64,000 bases of DNA. It comes from Alphaproteobacteria bacterium (GTDB lineage: Bacteria; Pseudomonadota; Alphaproteobacteria; UBA8366; GCA-2717185). Numbering within the stretch: the stretch's first letter is position 1; each line of letters opens with the position of its first letter. This document shows, piece by piece, positions 35,216 to 43,076 of this stretch. The notes beneath the pieces were generated by a model. The model saw nothing but the letters and a program-made list of their open reading frames with translations. It had not been told where the DNA came from and ran no database searches. The stretch spans positions 806,001 through 870,000 of the forward strand of contig WLWY01000003.1 of the NCBI GenBank assembly GCA_012103325.1, written 5' to 3'. The translations under genes were made by a program, and so were the position numbers.

Positions 35216-36043
35216 TCAAACGCCCGAATTCACGGGAACGAAGGCGACGTTGTCCTCTATATCGGTCACACCATCGATTTTTTGGATTCTTCCAATTGCC
35301 CCGTTGATGCTGCCGGTCCCGCCAACGACGCCACTCAACACGACCTTACCCTTCGACACCGATATATCGATGCCGCTGCCATAGGGCGTATCTGGGGCGA
35401 AAGCATCCAGGATTTTACGCACTTCCGCTTCGATAACCTTGTCGATCAAATTGCCGCGTGACGACGGCGTCTCCTTATACGCCGGACTGCTTGCGAGCTG
35501 CTGTATAACCGAGACACAAGATGCGACTGATACGAACCCGGTGTTAAGGACAATGTCGTAATTCTCGGGACGACGCCAGTCGGCATTAAACTGGCGCTGG
35601 ATAACGCGGCTGTGGCCATTATCGTTGCGCTCGATTTCATGCCGCATCGAACGCTCGTCCGACAGGCCGAGCCGCTCCAGCATCACGGAAACGCGAAAAG
35701 ACATCGGCGCGCAAACACGAACGCAAAGCACATGAGATACGTCGCGCAGCAGTTGCGCCGCTCCCCAACCGCGGATCAGAACGTTGCCCTTATTCGCGAG
35801 TTCGAGGATTTCCTCGGCGGTGTATCGCGACATCCGGTCGGAGCCGATCTTCCAGCGTTCCCACAGCGAGGCGTTCCCTTCGAGAAAGCGGTGCACGGTG
35901 CTTTCACCAAGCTGAAGGCGTTCCGCCAGATGATGTTCGACGAGTTCCTGGTGGACGACCTCCATGTGAAGCGCTTCCGCCAACTCAGCAGCCACATCCT
36001 TTCCAAGCGTTCCCATTTCACGGGTCATGGCAATAACAGTCAT
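35216..36043 (-). CDS. Cytidylate-kinase-like domain fused to BON domain
   Basis: 275 residues. The N-terminal part (about 1-185) is of the cytidylate-kinase-like (AAA_26) family: VIAMTREMGTLGKDVAAELAEAL replaces a usual P-loop, with VLIRGWGAAQLLRDV and the LID-like RVSVMLERLGLS following. The C-terminal part (about 200-275) is a BON domain with GSGIDISVSKGKVVLSGVVG. ATG at 36043 follows AAAGGAGACC. BON domains usually bind membranes or partner proteins; the fusion to a kinase-like module is unusual. Upstream neighbour on the same strand is dodecin. Confidence 0.78.
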   Translation of the reverse strand: MTVIAMTREMGTLGKDVAAELAEALHMEVVHQELVEHHLAERLQLGESTVHRFLEGNASLWERWKIGSDRMSRYTAEEILELANKGNVLIRGWGAAQLLRDVSHVLCVRVCAPMSFRVSVMLERLGLSDERSMRHEIERNDNGHSRVIQRQFNADWRRPENYDIVLNTGFVSVASCVSVIQQLASSPAYKETPSSRGNLIDKVIEAEVRKILDAFAPDTPYGSGIDISVSKGKVVLSGVVGGTGSINGAIGRIQKIDGVTDIEDNVAFVPVNSGV

Positions 36044-36301
36044 TGGCGGTCTCCTTTCCAAGCGACGAGAAAATTTCGAGTAAGACCTCGTGTAAAGTTT
36101 CTGAAGTTTGCCGCAGTGAATACGGCGAAATTCAGGCTCTGAATCACATTGGCCTCAAATAATTGGTGTGCTGATACACGTAAAATTCAATCTTCTGAAT
36201 TTCGCGACCAGGACACAGCGCTGGCTGCGAATGTTCGCAGCCCAAAAAGCAGTAACTTCGACGCGCAACGCCGAACACTCCGGTGCGCGCGCTGCAGCCG
36301 G

Positions 36302-36514
36302 TTACTCGTCCTCGAAACGGAACGAGATATTGAGCCGTACGCGATAGGCGGCGACTTTGCCGTTTTCAATTTGCACGTCTTGTTTGACGACTTCGGCGAT
36401 ACGCAAGTCGCGCAGCGATTTACTCGCCCGCTCTATAGCAGCCGCGGTCGCTCTCTCCCACGAATCCGGGCTCGAACCAACGATCTCGATTACTTTGTAG
36501 ATGCTCTCAGTCAT
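36302..36514 (-). CDS. Dodecin-family flavin-binding protein
   Basis: 70 residues, the typical size of dodecin, which forms hollow dodecamers that store or buffer riboflavin/FMN. Family pattern: YKVIEIVGSSPDSWERATAA with the flavin-stacking Trp, then LRIAEVVKQDVQIENGKVAA and RVRLNISFRFE. The ATG at 36514 follows TCGGAGGCCGTC; a longer frame up to 36559 lacks a good site. It lies 258 bp upstream of the kinase-BON gene on the same strand. Confidence 0.93.
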   Translation of the reverse strand: MTESIYKVIEIVGSSPDSWERATAAAIERASKSLRDLRIAEVVKQDVQIENGKVAAYRVRLNISFRFEDE

Positions 36515-36879
36515 GACGGCCTCCGAGGTTGCATTGCCTTCGATGTCAGGCGCTACCAACGTCGGATATTCAAGAATTCAGCAGCAGCACCCAGCAATCG
36601 CTTAACAAACTGCCAACAAACAGAATTCTACTCGTCACAAGCTACTTCATGGTCGCCTAGAATACGCGATGGCGTCAAGTAAATTTAGGCCGTCTCCGGC
36701 AGGTAAAAACGAAAGCGGTTTGCGGATTGCATCACTTCTTATGCTGGCCTCCTGCCGCATTTGCCGGCAACCGGATAAATGGAACAATATCGGCCAATAC
36801 ATTGAATGTGCGTTGATTTATTCTGTCTTCGCTGCTGATAATAGGTCTGGGCAGGCGACGTGTGGAATGTAGGCGGAAG
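36515..36879. other. Intergenic region between divergent dodecin and PAS genes, no gene seen
   Basis: 365 bp expected to hold two divergent promoters. A 67-codon frame at 36669-36872 has no recognisable domain and composition unlike the neighbours, so it is not called. No clear hairpin or repeat. Confidence 0.5.
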
Positions 36880-37344
36880 ATGTCGGGCAAAGTATCTCTT
36901 CCTGATACGATCCCAGAAGACAGCGATCTTGAGGTCCAGGAAATCGTTCGATATTGGCAGTCAATTCATCGCAATGGTGAATTGCCCGATCGTCGGCAAA
37001 TCGACCCGTGCGACATTCCAGATCTTCTCCCGGGGATAGCGTTAGTCGATATCGAGCGTTCTCCGTTTCGGTTCAAATTTCGCTTGCTCGGCGAACGTAT
37101 GAATCTTTATCACGGCAGAAATTTCACGGGCCGCTGGCTCGATGAAGTGTTTCCACATTTTGATAAAACAGAGACGCCGAAAGATTTTATTTTCGTCACA
37201 GAACAGGGAAACCCGAGCTATCGGCTTGGTCGACCGCTTATGACCTTTGAAAAGTCGTTTATTGAAATGGAACGGGTATTTCTGCCATTTCGAAACGGTC
37301 GCGCAAGCGTTGACCTCGTAATGGCCTATACGATTTTTCGATAG
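36880..37344 (+). CDS. PAS-domain protein (PAS_5-like)
   Basis: 154 residues forming a single PAS domain of the alphaproteobacterial PAS_5 type: VRYWQSIHRNGELPDRRQID, PDLLPGIALVDIERSPFRFKFRLLG, then RNFTGRWLDEVFPHF and YRLGRPLMTFEKSFIEMERVFLPF. No output domain is attached, which is usual for this family. ATG at 36880 follows AGGCGGAAG; a GTG six codons earlier is possible. Likely a stand-alone sensor; the ligand is unknown. Confidence 0.82.
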   Translation: MSGKVSLPDTIPEDSDLEVQEIVRYWQSIHRNGELPDRRQIDPCDIPDLLPGIALVDIERSPFRFKFRLLGERMNLYHGRNFTGRWLDEVFPHFDKTETPKDFIFVTEQGNPSYRLGRPLMTFEKSFIEMERVFLPFRNGRASVDLVMAYTIFR

Positions 37345-37423
37345 CCGGTTCGTCAACGTCCCAACGTCGCAATATCCGACTCCGGCAACGCTCGGGCTTG
37401 ACGAAGGACCGCCGCGACGGCCA

Positions 37424-37548
37424 CGTAGCAAAATCGTAATATGTTCACTATATGGTGCTAGGATGAAAGAAGCGGGCTATATCCAGCGAAGAGAACGGCA
37501 TTTACCCGCAAAATCCAGGCCCTGAACGCATTGAAAGAGTCCCAGCGC
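37424..37548 (+). repeat. 5' flank of the acyl desaturase gene, copy 2
   Basis: Counterpart of 34757-34882 and probable promoter region of the desaturase gene. Conserved blocks are TAGCAAAATCGTAATATGTTC with ACTATAT at the left edge and ATTGAAAGAGTCCCAGCGC just before the start codon. Confidence 0.65.
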
Positions 37549-38799
37549 ATGAGCCGACTGATCCCAGCCGAAGTACCGCGCAAGGCCCCCGGCGACCGGT
37601 ATTGCCTCGTTGAGGCTATTCCCTTCGCCCTGGCGCACCTTGCCTGTATGGCCGTTGTCTTTACGGGCGTAGACCTGACGGCCTTGTTGATCGCCGTGGC
37701 GTTCTATGCCGTTCGTATGTTCGGGATCACCGCCGGGTATCACCGCTATTTTTCGCATCGGACCTTCAAGACAAGCCGCGTGTTCGCTTTCGTCCTGGGC
37801 TTTATCGCGCAAAGTTCCGCCCAGCGCGGCGTGCTGTGGTGGGCCAGCGCGCACCGCCACCATCACCGATTTTCCGACACCGACAACGATGTGCATTCCC
37901 CGGTGCGGCGCGGCTTCTGGTATGCGCATTTCGGCTGGTTCTTCACCGTGAAACACCGGGTGACCAATTTCGACACGATCCCGGATCTCTCGAAATTCCC
38001 CGAACTCCGCTGGCTCGACCGGCAGCACTATTTGCCCGCGATCGTCGTGGCGATCTTGGCGTTCCTGATTGGCGGCTGGTCCGGCCTGGTGGTGGGCTTC
38101 TTCTGGTCGACCGTGGCGCTGTGGCACGCCACCTTCTCGATCAACTCGCTGGCCCATGTGGTCGGCCGGCGGCGCTATCCGACCGGCGATCAGTCGCGCA
38201 ACAATTGGTGGCTCGCGCTGCTGACCTTCGGCGAGGGCTGGCATAACAACCATCACCATTACCAAAGCGCCGCGCGCCAGGGATTCCGCTGGTACGAGGT
38301 CGATTTCAGCTATTACGCGCTGAAGGCCCTGTCGGCGGTCGGGCTGGTCTGGGATCTGCAAACGGCGCCGAAGCGCGTCGTCCGCAATGAGCAACGGCTG
38401 CGCCGCGCGGTCGTCGAAAAAGTCGCGGCCGAGCTCGCAGGAACCTTCCCGGTCGAAAAGATCGCCGCCGATTTGCGTGCCGCGTTAGGCGAGAAAAGGG
38501 CCAGCCTGGATGCGTCCCTGCACGAACTGCAGGACGAGCTCGCCGCCCTTATCGAGAAAGGCCAGCACCAGTTTGACCAGAAAGCGGAAACGTTCCGCGA
38601 CGAGCTGGAACAGTTGATTCACGCCATCGACCTGTCAGCCCTGCCATCGGTCGGCGATATCCGCGACCGGGCCGCGGCGACCTTCATGCGCACGCCGTCC
38701 CTGAACGAAATCGCCGAACGCGCGCGGCACATCCTGATCGACGATCTGTGCGAGGCGCTGATCGCCGCCAAGGCGGTACCGGCTAACGCCGGACGTTAG
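37549..38799 (+). CDS. Acyl-CoA/acyl-lipid desaturase (delta-9 type) with helical C-terminal tail
   Basis: 416 residues. Di-iron membrane desaturase with His boxes HRYFSH (65-70), HRHHH (102-106) and HNNHHH (232-237), typical of the stearoyl-CoA/DesC group that makes monounsaturated fatty acids. Four TM segments are visible. Residues from about 280 to 410 form an added amphipathic, coiled-coil-like tail (VEKVAAELAGTFPVEKIAAD, then many Glu/Leu heptads), absent from the short enzymes. ATG at 37549 gives MSRLIPAEVP, the segment also found at the start of the cyanase chimera. Confidence 0.92.
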   Translation: MSRLIPAEVPRKAPGDRYCLVEAIPFALAHLACMAVVFTGVDLTALLIAVAFYAVRMFGITAGYHRYFSHRTFKTSRVFAFVLGFIAQSSAQRGVLWWASAHRHHHRFSDTDNDVHSPVRRGFWYAHFGWFFTVKHRVTNFDTIPDLSKFPELRWLDRQHYLPAIVVAILAFLIGGWSGLVVGFFWSTVALWHATFSINSLAHVVGRRRYPTGDQSRNNWWLALLTFGEGWHNNHHHYQSAARQGFRWYEVDFSYYALKALSAVGLVWDLQTAPKRVVRNEQRLRRAVVEKVAAELAGTFPVEKIAADLRAALGEKRASLDASLHELQDELAALIEKGQHQFDQKAETFRDELEQLIHAIDLSALPSVGDIRDRAAATFMRTPSLNEIAERARHILIDDLCEALIAAKAVPANAGR

Positions 38800-38821
38800 G
38801 ATAAAGCGGCTGTTTCCCGTC

Positions 38822-39337
38822 TTACGGGGCACCGGATTCGAGGCGTTGCGCCAACAGGTTCAACGTGCCGCGCACCCTCTCGAGCGTGTTGCCGTGGAAT
38901 GCGTCGGGATCAACCCATTCGAACCAGCCCACCCAAGCAGCGACCGCGGTTAATTCCAACGCGGTCAACAGAGTCCAACGGGGTCGAAAAAAATCGTCCC
39001 AATAGTCCGGTTCGGCACTGCGGTCCAGCATGCCGATCAGCGAATCATAGGCGTTGGCGTCGCACCGCCCCTCTTTCAGCCCGGCCGACAAAAAACCGGG
39101 CAGGTAGTAACAAAAGGCTTGCGGCGAAAACCAGAATACCGCATCCGAGTTTTGCTCGACATGCGCGAAACTCACCTCCTGCCAGCGCATGCCTTCGAAC
39201 GACATGACTTCTTCGTACCCAACGCCGGAGAGCTGCTTCGAGTCGGTCATTTCCGACGGCGGGGACCGGTGCGCGAACGCGCTATCGATCAGGCCGCGGG
39301 CGGCGACAGCCTGAGCCTCAATGTTCGATCTTGTCAT
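38822..39337 (-). CDS. Uncharacterised protein, DUF6714-like
   Basis: 171 residues, soluble. Notable segments are LIDSAFAHR near the N-terminus, FWFSPQAFCYYLPGFLSAGL near residue 75 and FRPRWTLLTALELTAVAAWVG near 120. The FSPQAFCYYLPGFL block is like that of DUF6714-type proteins; I hold that assignment at moderate confidence. Start ATG overlaps the stop of the ankyrin gene by 4 bp, so the two are translationally coupled. This kind of pair is seen with secreted effectors and immunity proteins, but I see no toxin partner. Confidence 0.7.
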   Translation of the reverse strand: MTRSNIEAQAVAARGLIDSAFAHRSPPSEMTDSKQLSGVGYEEVMSFEGMRWQEVSFAHVEQNSDAVFWFSPQAFCYYLPGFLSAGLKEGRCDANAYDSLIGMLDRSAEPDYWDDFFRPRWTLLTALELTAVAAWVGWFEWVDPDAFHGNTLERVRGTLNLLAQRLESGAP

Positions 39338-39723
39338 CCATCCAGCCCGGCTATCGTTTCCACCAATGCGTTGAACTCCCGTTCCTCCGCAAAATCGGCG
39401 GCCGTCCTGCCCGCGAAGCCGGGCGCCCCCGTGCCGCGCAACTTCGTATTGGCGCCGGCTTCGATGAGACTGGCTGCAATGTCGGGATGATGGTTGACGA
39501 TGGCAAGCATCAGAGCGCTCAAGCCGTACTTCGCGGTCACATCCAGATCGGCGTCATTGGCAATCAACGTGTCGACAATGGCCTTGTGACCATGCATGGA
39601 CGCCAGCATCAACGCCGTTTGACCATAGCGGTCGCGCCCATCGACCGCGTGGCCCTCCGTGATCAAACGCTCGATCCAGGAAACGTCACCGTCTTTCGCC
39701 GCGCTGCGCCATTCGTTCTGCAT
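39334..39723 (-). CDS. Ankyrin-repeat protein
   Basis: 129 residues holding about three ankyrin repeats: WRSAAKDGDVSWIERLITEG, YGQTALMLASMHGHKAIVDT then LIANDADLD, and YGLSALMLAIVNHHPDIAAS then LIEAGANTKLRG, with a capping helix AGRTAADFAEEREF. No signal peptide or membrane segment, so probably a cytosolic adaptor. First gene of a two-gene operon with the DUF6714-like gene. Confidence 0.9.
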   Translation of the reverse strand: MQNEWRSAAKDGDVSWIERLITEGHAVDGRDRYGQTALMLASMHGHKAIVDTLIANDADLDVTAKYGLSALMLAIVNHHPDIAASLIEAGANTKLRGTGAPGFAGRTAADFAEEREFNALVETIAGLDG

Positions 39724-39860
39724 TTTTCGACCTATCGTACGGAGCAGACGAATTCGATCTAGCTTCGGACTCTACACCGAACGGCGGTGCAAAGTCGCTC
39801 TGTCAAGAATCGGCAGTTACACATTCCTAATCCTGTGAAGATGCTCTATTTTCAAACAGG

Positions 39861-39924
39861 TAGACCAGATTCACGCGGTTTTCCGATCGCCAAAGGCGAT
39901 TCCGAAAAACCACGATCCGGTCTA
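39861..39924. repeat. Intergenic palindromic repeat, type B
   Basis: Imperfect hairpin closed by TAGACC/GGTCTA with an inner GATCGCC-AAA-GGCGAT stem. Contains AGATTCACGCG, shared with the unit at 3476-3514. It lies between the ankyrin and M23-like genes. Confidence 0.65.
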
Positions 39925-39955
39925 GAAGGTACGGCGAAAGCATAGGTCAAAACGA

Positions 39956-40801
39956 TCACTCCGATTTGCACCTATACGGCCAGATGAGCTTCGTATCGGC
40001 CGGGTAAACCGTGCCGTCCTCCAACATGATGGGGATTGATACCTGCTTTTCGCCTTCCGACAGCACGCGCAACGAATACGAATCGAATGGCGGCTTCTTC
40101 CGGTAAAGCGCTAGGGGGTCCAACCATTTGCCATCGACCGGAACAACTTTCCGACGCCCCGCAAAGAATTTAGGGCTGGGGCTGAACCATGCCGCAAAAT
40201 GGATTGCCGGTCGTCGCTCCTTGCCGGACAACCCTGTTTTTCCGGAATTTCCGGTCGGACCAAGCACCTCCCCCCGTTGGACACGCTGTCCGACCTGTTG
40301 CTTGGGCATTTCATCGAAATGGGCATATTGCGTGTAAACCCAAACTGGCAAACCGGTATCCTCGGGACTATGGCGCAGGATAATTTCAATGCCGCGGTGG
40401 CCGCGCTCTCCCATGGATTTCGCAACGACCCTGCCCGACGCAACCGCGACAATCGGCGTTCCAAAGGGGGCCGGCATGTCGATACCCCCGTGGTAGGCTT
40501 CCCGGTCCCGCTTGTGGGTGTAGGAAATCGCCCACGCCTCGTCGATATCGCGGCAATCGAATCCCGCAGGAAACCGTGGCGTCAAGCCCGTCTCGATAAG
40601 ACCGCGATCGACGGCCAAGTCGATATCGCAGCGCCGCCCCCGCGCAATCCCGCACATTGTTTCGCGATCGATTGCATCGCGCGAAACCCGATTGTCCCGC
40701 CCTTCGGCGGATACCTCTATCGAAAAAACGCTCATAGAAGCCATCAGAAGGAACGCAATTGCGGTCCCCAACCAGCACATCGGCGGAAATTGGACAGGCA
40801 T
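39956..40801 (-). CDS. M23-family (LytM-like) peptidase, possibly inactive
   Basis: 281 residues. A hydrophobic signal or anchor (about 10-28) is followed by an M23/LytM domain (about 85-235). Metal ligands His104-x3-Asp108 (YHGGID) and His201 are present, as is His161 in QYAHF. The usual HxH motif is A199-I200-H201, so the first histidine, generally the catalytic base, is replaced by alanine. M23 enzymes cut peptidoglycan cross-bridges. This one may be an inactive regulator of the EnvC/NlpD type. Cys50, Cys58 and Cys83 may form disulfides. Confidence 0.82.
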   Translation of the reverse strand: MPVQFPPMCWLGTAIAFLLMASMSVFSIEVSAEGRDNRVSRDAIDRETMCGIARGRRCDIDLAVDRGLIETGLTPRFPAGFDCRDIDEAWAISYTHKRDREAYHGGIDMPAPFGTPIVAVASGRVVAKSMGERGHRGIEIILRHSPEDTGLPVWVYTQYAHFDEMPKQQVGQRVQRGEVLGPTGNSGKTGLSGKERRPAIHFAAWFSPSPKFFAGRRKVVPVDGKWLDPLALYRKKPPFDSYSLRVLSEGEKQVSIPIMLEDGTVYPADTKLIWPYRCKSE

Positions 40802-40940
40802 GATTTCGTTACCTCGATGCTTTCGCGCGGACGGGCTGTGTTGCGCTTATGGCTCGGCTCTATTCCTAGGGCGCACATTTCACACTGTTATAATGTATAA
40901 TAGGCGATTCGCAATGATTATACCGGTAGATAACCGGTCT

Positions 40941-41678
40941 TTAATTCTTGTAGTCCGGCTCATCCTTATCGAGCACCCGCTTCAAAGCTTCGAAGTGCAG
41001 CGGCGCGCTATCGGTGTTGGAATGTGCAAATTGCTGCTTGGTCCGATCGACCACCTGATCCGGCAGCTTGCGCAACGGCAGCCCCGTCGAGCGCGCAATC
41101 ACCTGCACCTGGCAGGCCCGCTCGAGGTAATACAGCGCGTCATAGGTCCGCGCGACCGTCGAACCCGTCACGGTGACACCATGCGCCCCCATGAAGACAA
41201 TGCTCTTGTTGCCCAATGAAGCCGCAATTCGGTCGCCCTCGCCCGTATCCAGCGCGAGACCGGCATAGTCGTCGTCGTAGGCGATATCGTCGACGAACCG
41301 CAAGGCGCCCTGCTCCACCGGCTCCAGCCGCCCGCCCTCGACCATCGTCAGGGCCGTCGCGTAGGGCATATGGGTGTGCATGACGCAAACGGCGTGCGGG
41401 CAGGCCTTGTGAATGCGGCTGTGGATATAGAACGCGGTCGGCTCGACCTCCCGGTCGCCCTCGATAATCGTGCCATCGTAATCCGCCAGCATAATGCTGG
41501 AGGCGGTGATTTCCGACCAGTGAAAGCCATGCGCGTTGATCAGGAACTGATCGTCCCCGACGGCCAGGCTGAAATGGTTGCAAATCCCGACGTTGAAATC
41601 GTGCCGGACCGCCCAGCGGAAGGAAGCCGCGAGATCGATTCGCGCTTGTTGCAGTTCTTCGTCGCTCAGTGTAGCCAT
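40941..41678 (-). CDS. Class II aldolase/adducin family protein
   Basis: 245 residues of the zinc-dependent class II aldolase family. The zinc ligands appear in VMHTHMPYA (two His) and GAHGVTVTG (third His), with Glu in EVEPTAFYIHSRIH. Relatives are fuculose-phosphate aldolase, methylthioribulose dehydratase and decarboxylases of hydroxy acids, and this subgroup is often linked to oxidative sugar or aromatic catabolism. Divergent from purB. Substrate cannot be assigned. Confidence 0.88.
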   Translation of the reverse strand: MATLSDEELQQARIDLAASFRWAVRHDFNVGICNHFSLAVGDDQFLINAHGFHWSEITASSIMLADYDGTIIEGDREVEPTAFYIHSRIHKACPHAVCVMHTHMPYATALTMVEGGRLEPVEQGALRFVDDIAYDDDYAGLALDTGEGDRIAASLGNKSIVFMGAHGVTVTGSTVARTYDALYYLERACQVQVIARSTGLPLRKLPDQVVDRTKQQFAHSNTDSAPLHFEALKRVLDKDEPDYKN

Positions 41679-41712
41679 AGCCGCGCCTTTCGAGGATGTA
41701 TTGCGATCATGC

Positions 41713-41718
41713 TATAAT
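41713..41718 (+). promoter_or_regulatory. Candidate -10 box for purB
   Basis: Consensus TATAAT 60 bp upstream of the purB start. A weak -35 (TTCGAG at about 41689) lies at 18-bp spacing. No PurR-like operator was recognised. Confidence 0.4.
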
Positions 41719-41777
41719 ACGCCGATGCAACCTCGACAAGCCGTACACGCATTCAGAGGTATCGGAGCCTATCGAGT

Positions 41778-43076
41778 ATGATCCCACGCTACAGCCGCCC
41801 TGACATGAAGGCGATATGGGAACCGGAAACACGGTTTCAGATCTGGCTGGAGATCGAGGCCCATGCCTGCGATGCGATGGCGACCCTCGGCGTCGTCCCT
41901 GAAGAGGCAGCCAAGGCGATCTGGGAGCGGGGCGCGTTCGAAATCGACCGGATCGACGAGATCGAACAGGAAACCAAACACGATGTCATCGCCTTCCTGA
42001 CCAATGTTGCCGAACATGTCGGCGACGAAGCGCGCTTCCTGCACCAAGGCATGACGTCTTCGGACGTGCTCGATACCTGCCTTGCGGTCCAGCTCAGCCG
42101 GGCCGCCGATATTCTCATTGCCGATCTCGACGCCCTGCTTGCCGCGCTACGCACACAGGCCGAAGCGCACAAATACACGGTCACGATCGGCCGCAGTCAC
42201 GCCATCCATGCCGAGCCGACGACGTTCGGTCTCAAGCTCGCGGGACATTACGCGGCGTTCAAACGCGGTCGGCAACGGCTGATCGACGCCCGCGCCGAGG
42301 TTGCGACTTGCGCGATTTCGGGCGCCGTCGGAACGTTTGCCAATATCGATCCGTCGGTAGAAGCCCATGTCGCAAATAAAATGGGCCTGACGGCAGAACC
42401 CGTCTCGACACAGGTCATTCCCCGCGACCGGCATGCCATGTTCTTCGCCGTGCTGGGCGTGATCGCCTCATCCCTGGAAAACCTCTCCGTGGAAATCCGC
42501 CACCTGCAGCGCACCGAACTGCGTGAGGCCGAGGAATACTTCTCTCCGGGCCAGAAGGGCTCGTCGGCGATGCCGCACAAGCGCAATCCGGTGCTTTCGG
42601 AAAACCTGACCGGCCTCGCCAGGATCGTCCGCAGCGCTGTAACGCCGGCGATGGAAAATGTCGCGCTCTGGCATGAGCGGGATATCTCCCACTCCTCGGT
42701 CGAACGGATGATCGGCCCGGACGCGACCGTCACGCTGGACTTCGCACTCGGACGTGCGACCGGCATGATGGAAAAGCTTGTCGTCTATCCCGAACAGATG
42801 CAGCGCAATCTCGATCAGCTCGGTGGACTGCATAACTCGCAGCGCGTCCTGCTTGCGCTCACGCAGGCCGGGATGAGCCGCGAAGACGCCTATCGTGTCG
42901 TGCAGACAAACGCGATGGACTCCTGGCAGCATGGGAAAAACTTCGTCGACCTGCTTAAGACAGATGCCGAAATCAGCGGTCATCTATCTGCCGAAACGCT
43001 GGACGACTTGTTCGACATCGAATACCACACCAAACATGTCGATACGATTTTCAAACGCGTGTTCGACGCTGCGTAG
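41778..43076 (+). CDS. purB: Adenylosuccinate lyase
   Basis: 432 residues of the fumarase/aspartase superfamily. PurB cleaves fumarate from SAICAR and from adenylosuccinate in cytosolic purine synthesis. The superfamily signature GSSAMPHKRNP is near residue 262, with the catalytic Ser in its loop. QGMTSSDVLDT near 86 and GRSHAIHAEPTTFG near 137 carry the other active-site residues. Length is normal. The following helical-repeat gene starts inside its last 41 bp. Confidence 0.96.
   Translation: MIPRYSRPDMKAIWEPETRFQIWLEIEAHACDAMATLGVVPEEAAKAIWERGAFEIDRIDEIEQETKHDVIAFLTNVAEHVGDEARFLHQGMTSSDVLDTCLAVQLSRAADILIADLDALLAALRTQAEAHKYTVTIGRSHAIHAEPTTFGLKLAGHYAAFKRGRQRLIDARAEVATCAISGAVGTFANIDPSVEAHVANKMGLTAEPVSTQVIPRDRHAMFFAVLGVIASSLENLSVEIRHLQRTELREAEEYFSPGQKGSSAMPHKRNPVLSENLTGLARIVRSAVTPAMENVALWHERDISHSSVERMIGPDATVTLDFALGRATGMMEKLVVYPEQMQRNLDQLGGLHNSQRVLLALTQAGMSREDAYRVVQTNAMDSWQHGKNFVDLLKTDAEISGHLSAETLDDLFDIEYHTKHVDTIFKRVFDAA

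Noticed and set aside
36669..36872. 67-codon frame between dodecin and PAS genes
   Set aside because: No ribosome site and no similarity; it sits where divergent promoters are expected.
38822..39723. DUF6714/ankyrin pair as a toxin-immunity system
   Set aside because: Neither protein shows a secretion signal, toxin fold or delivery marker; only the overlap is suggestive.
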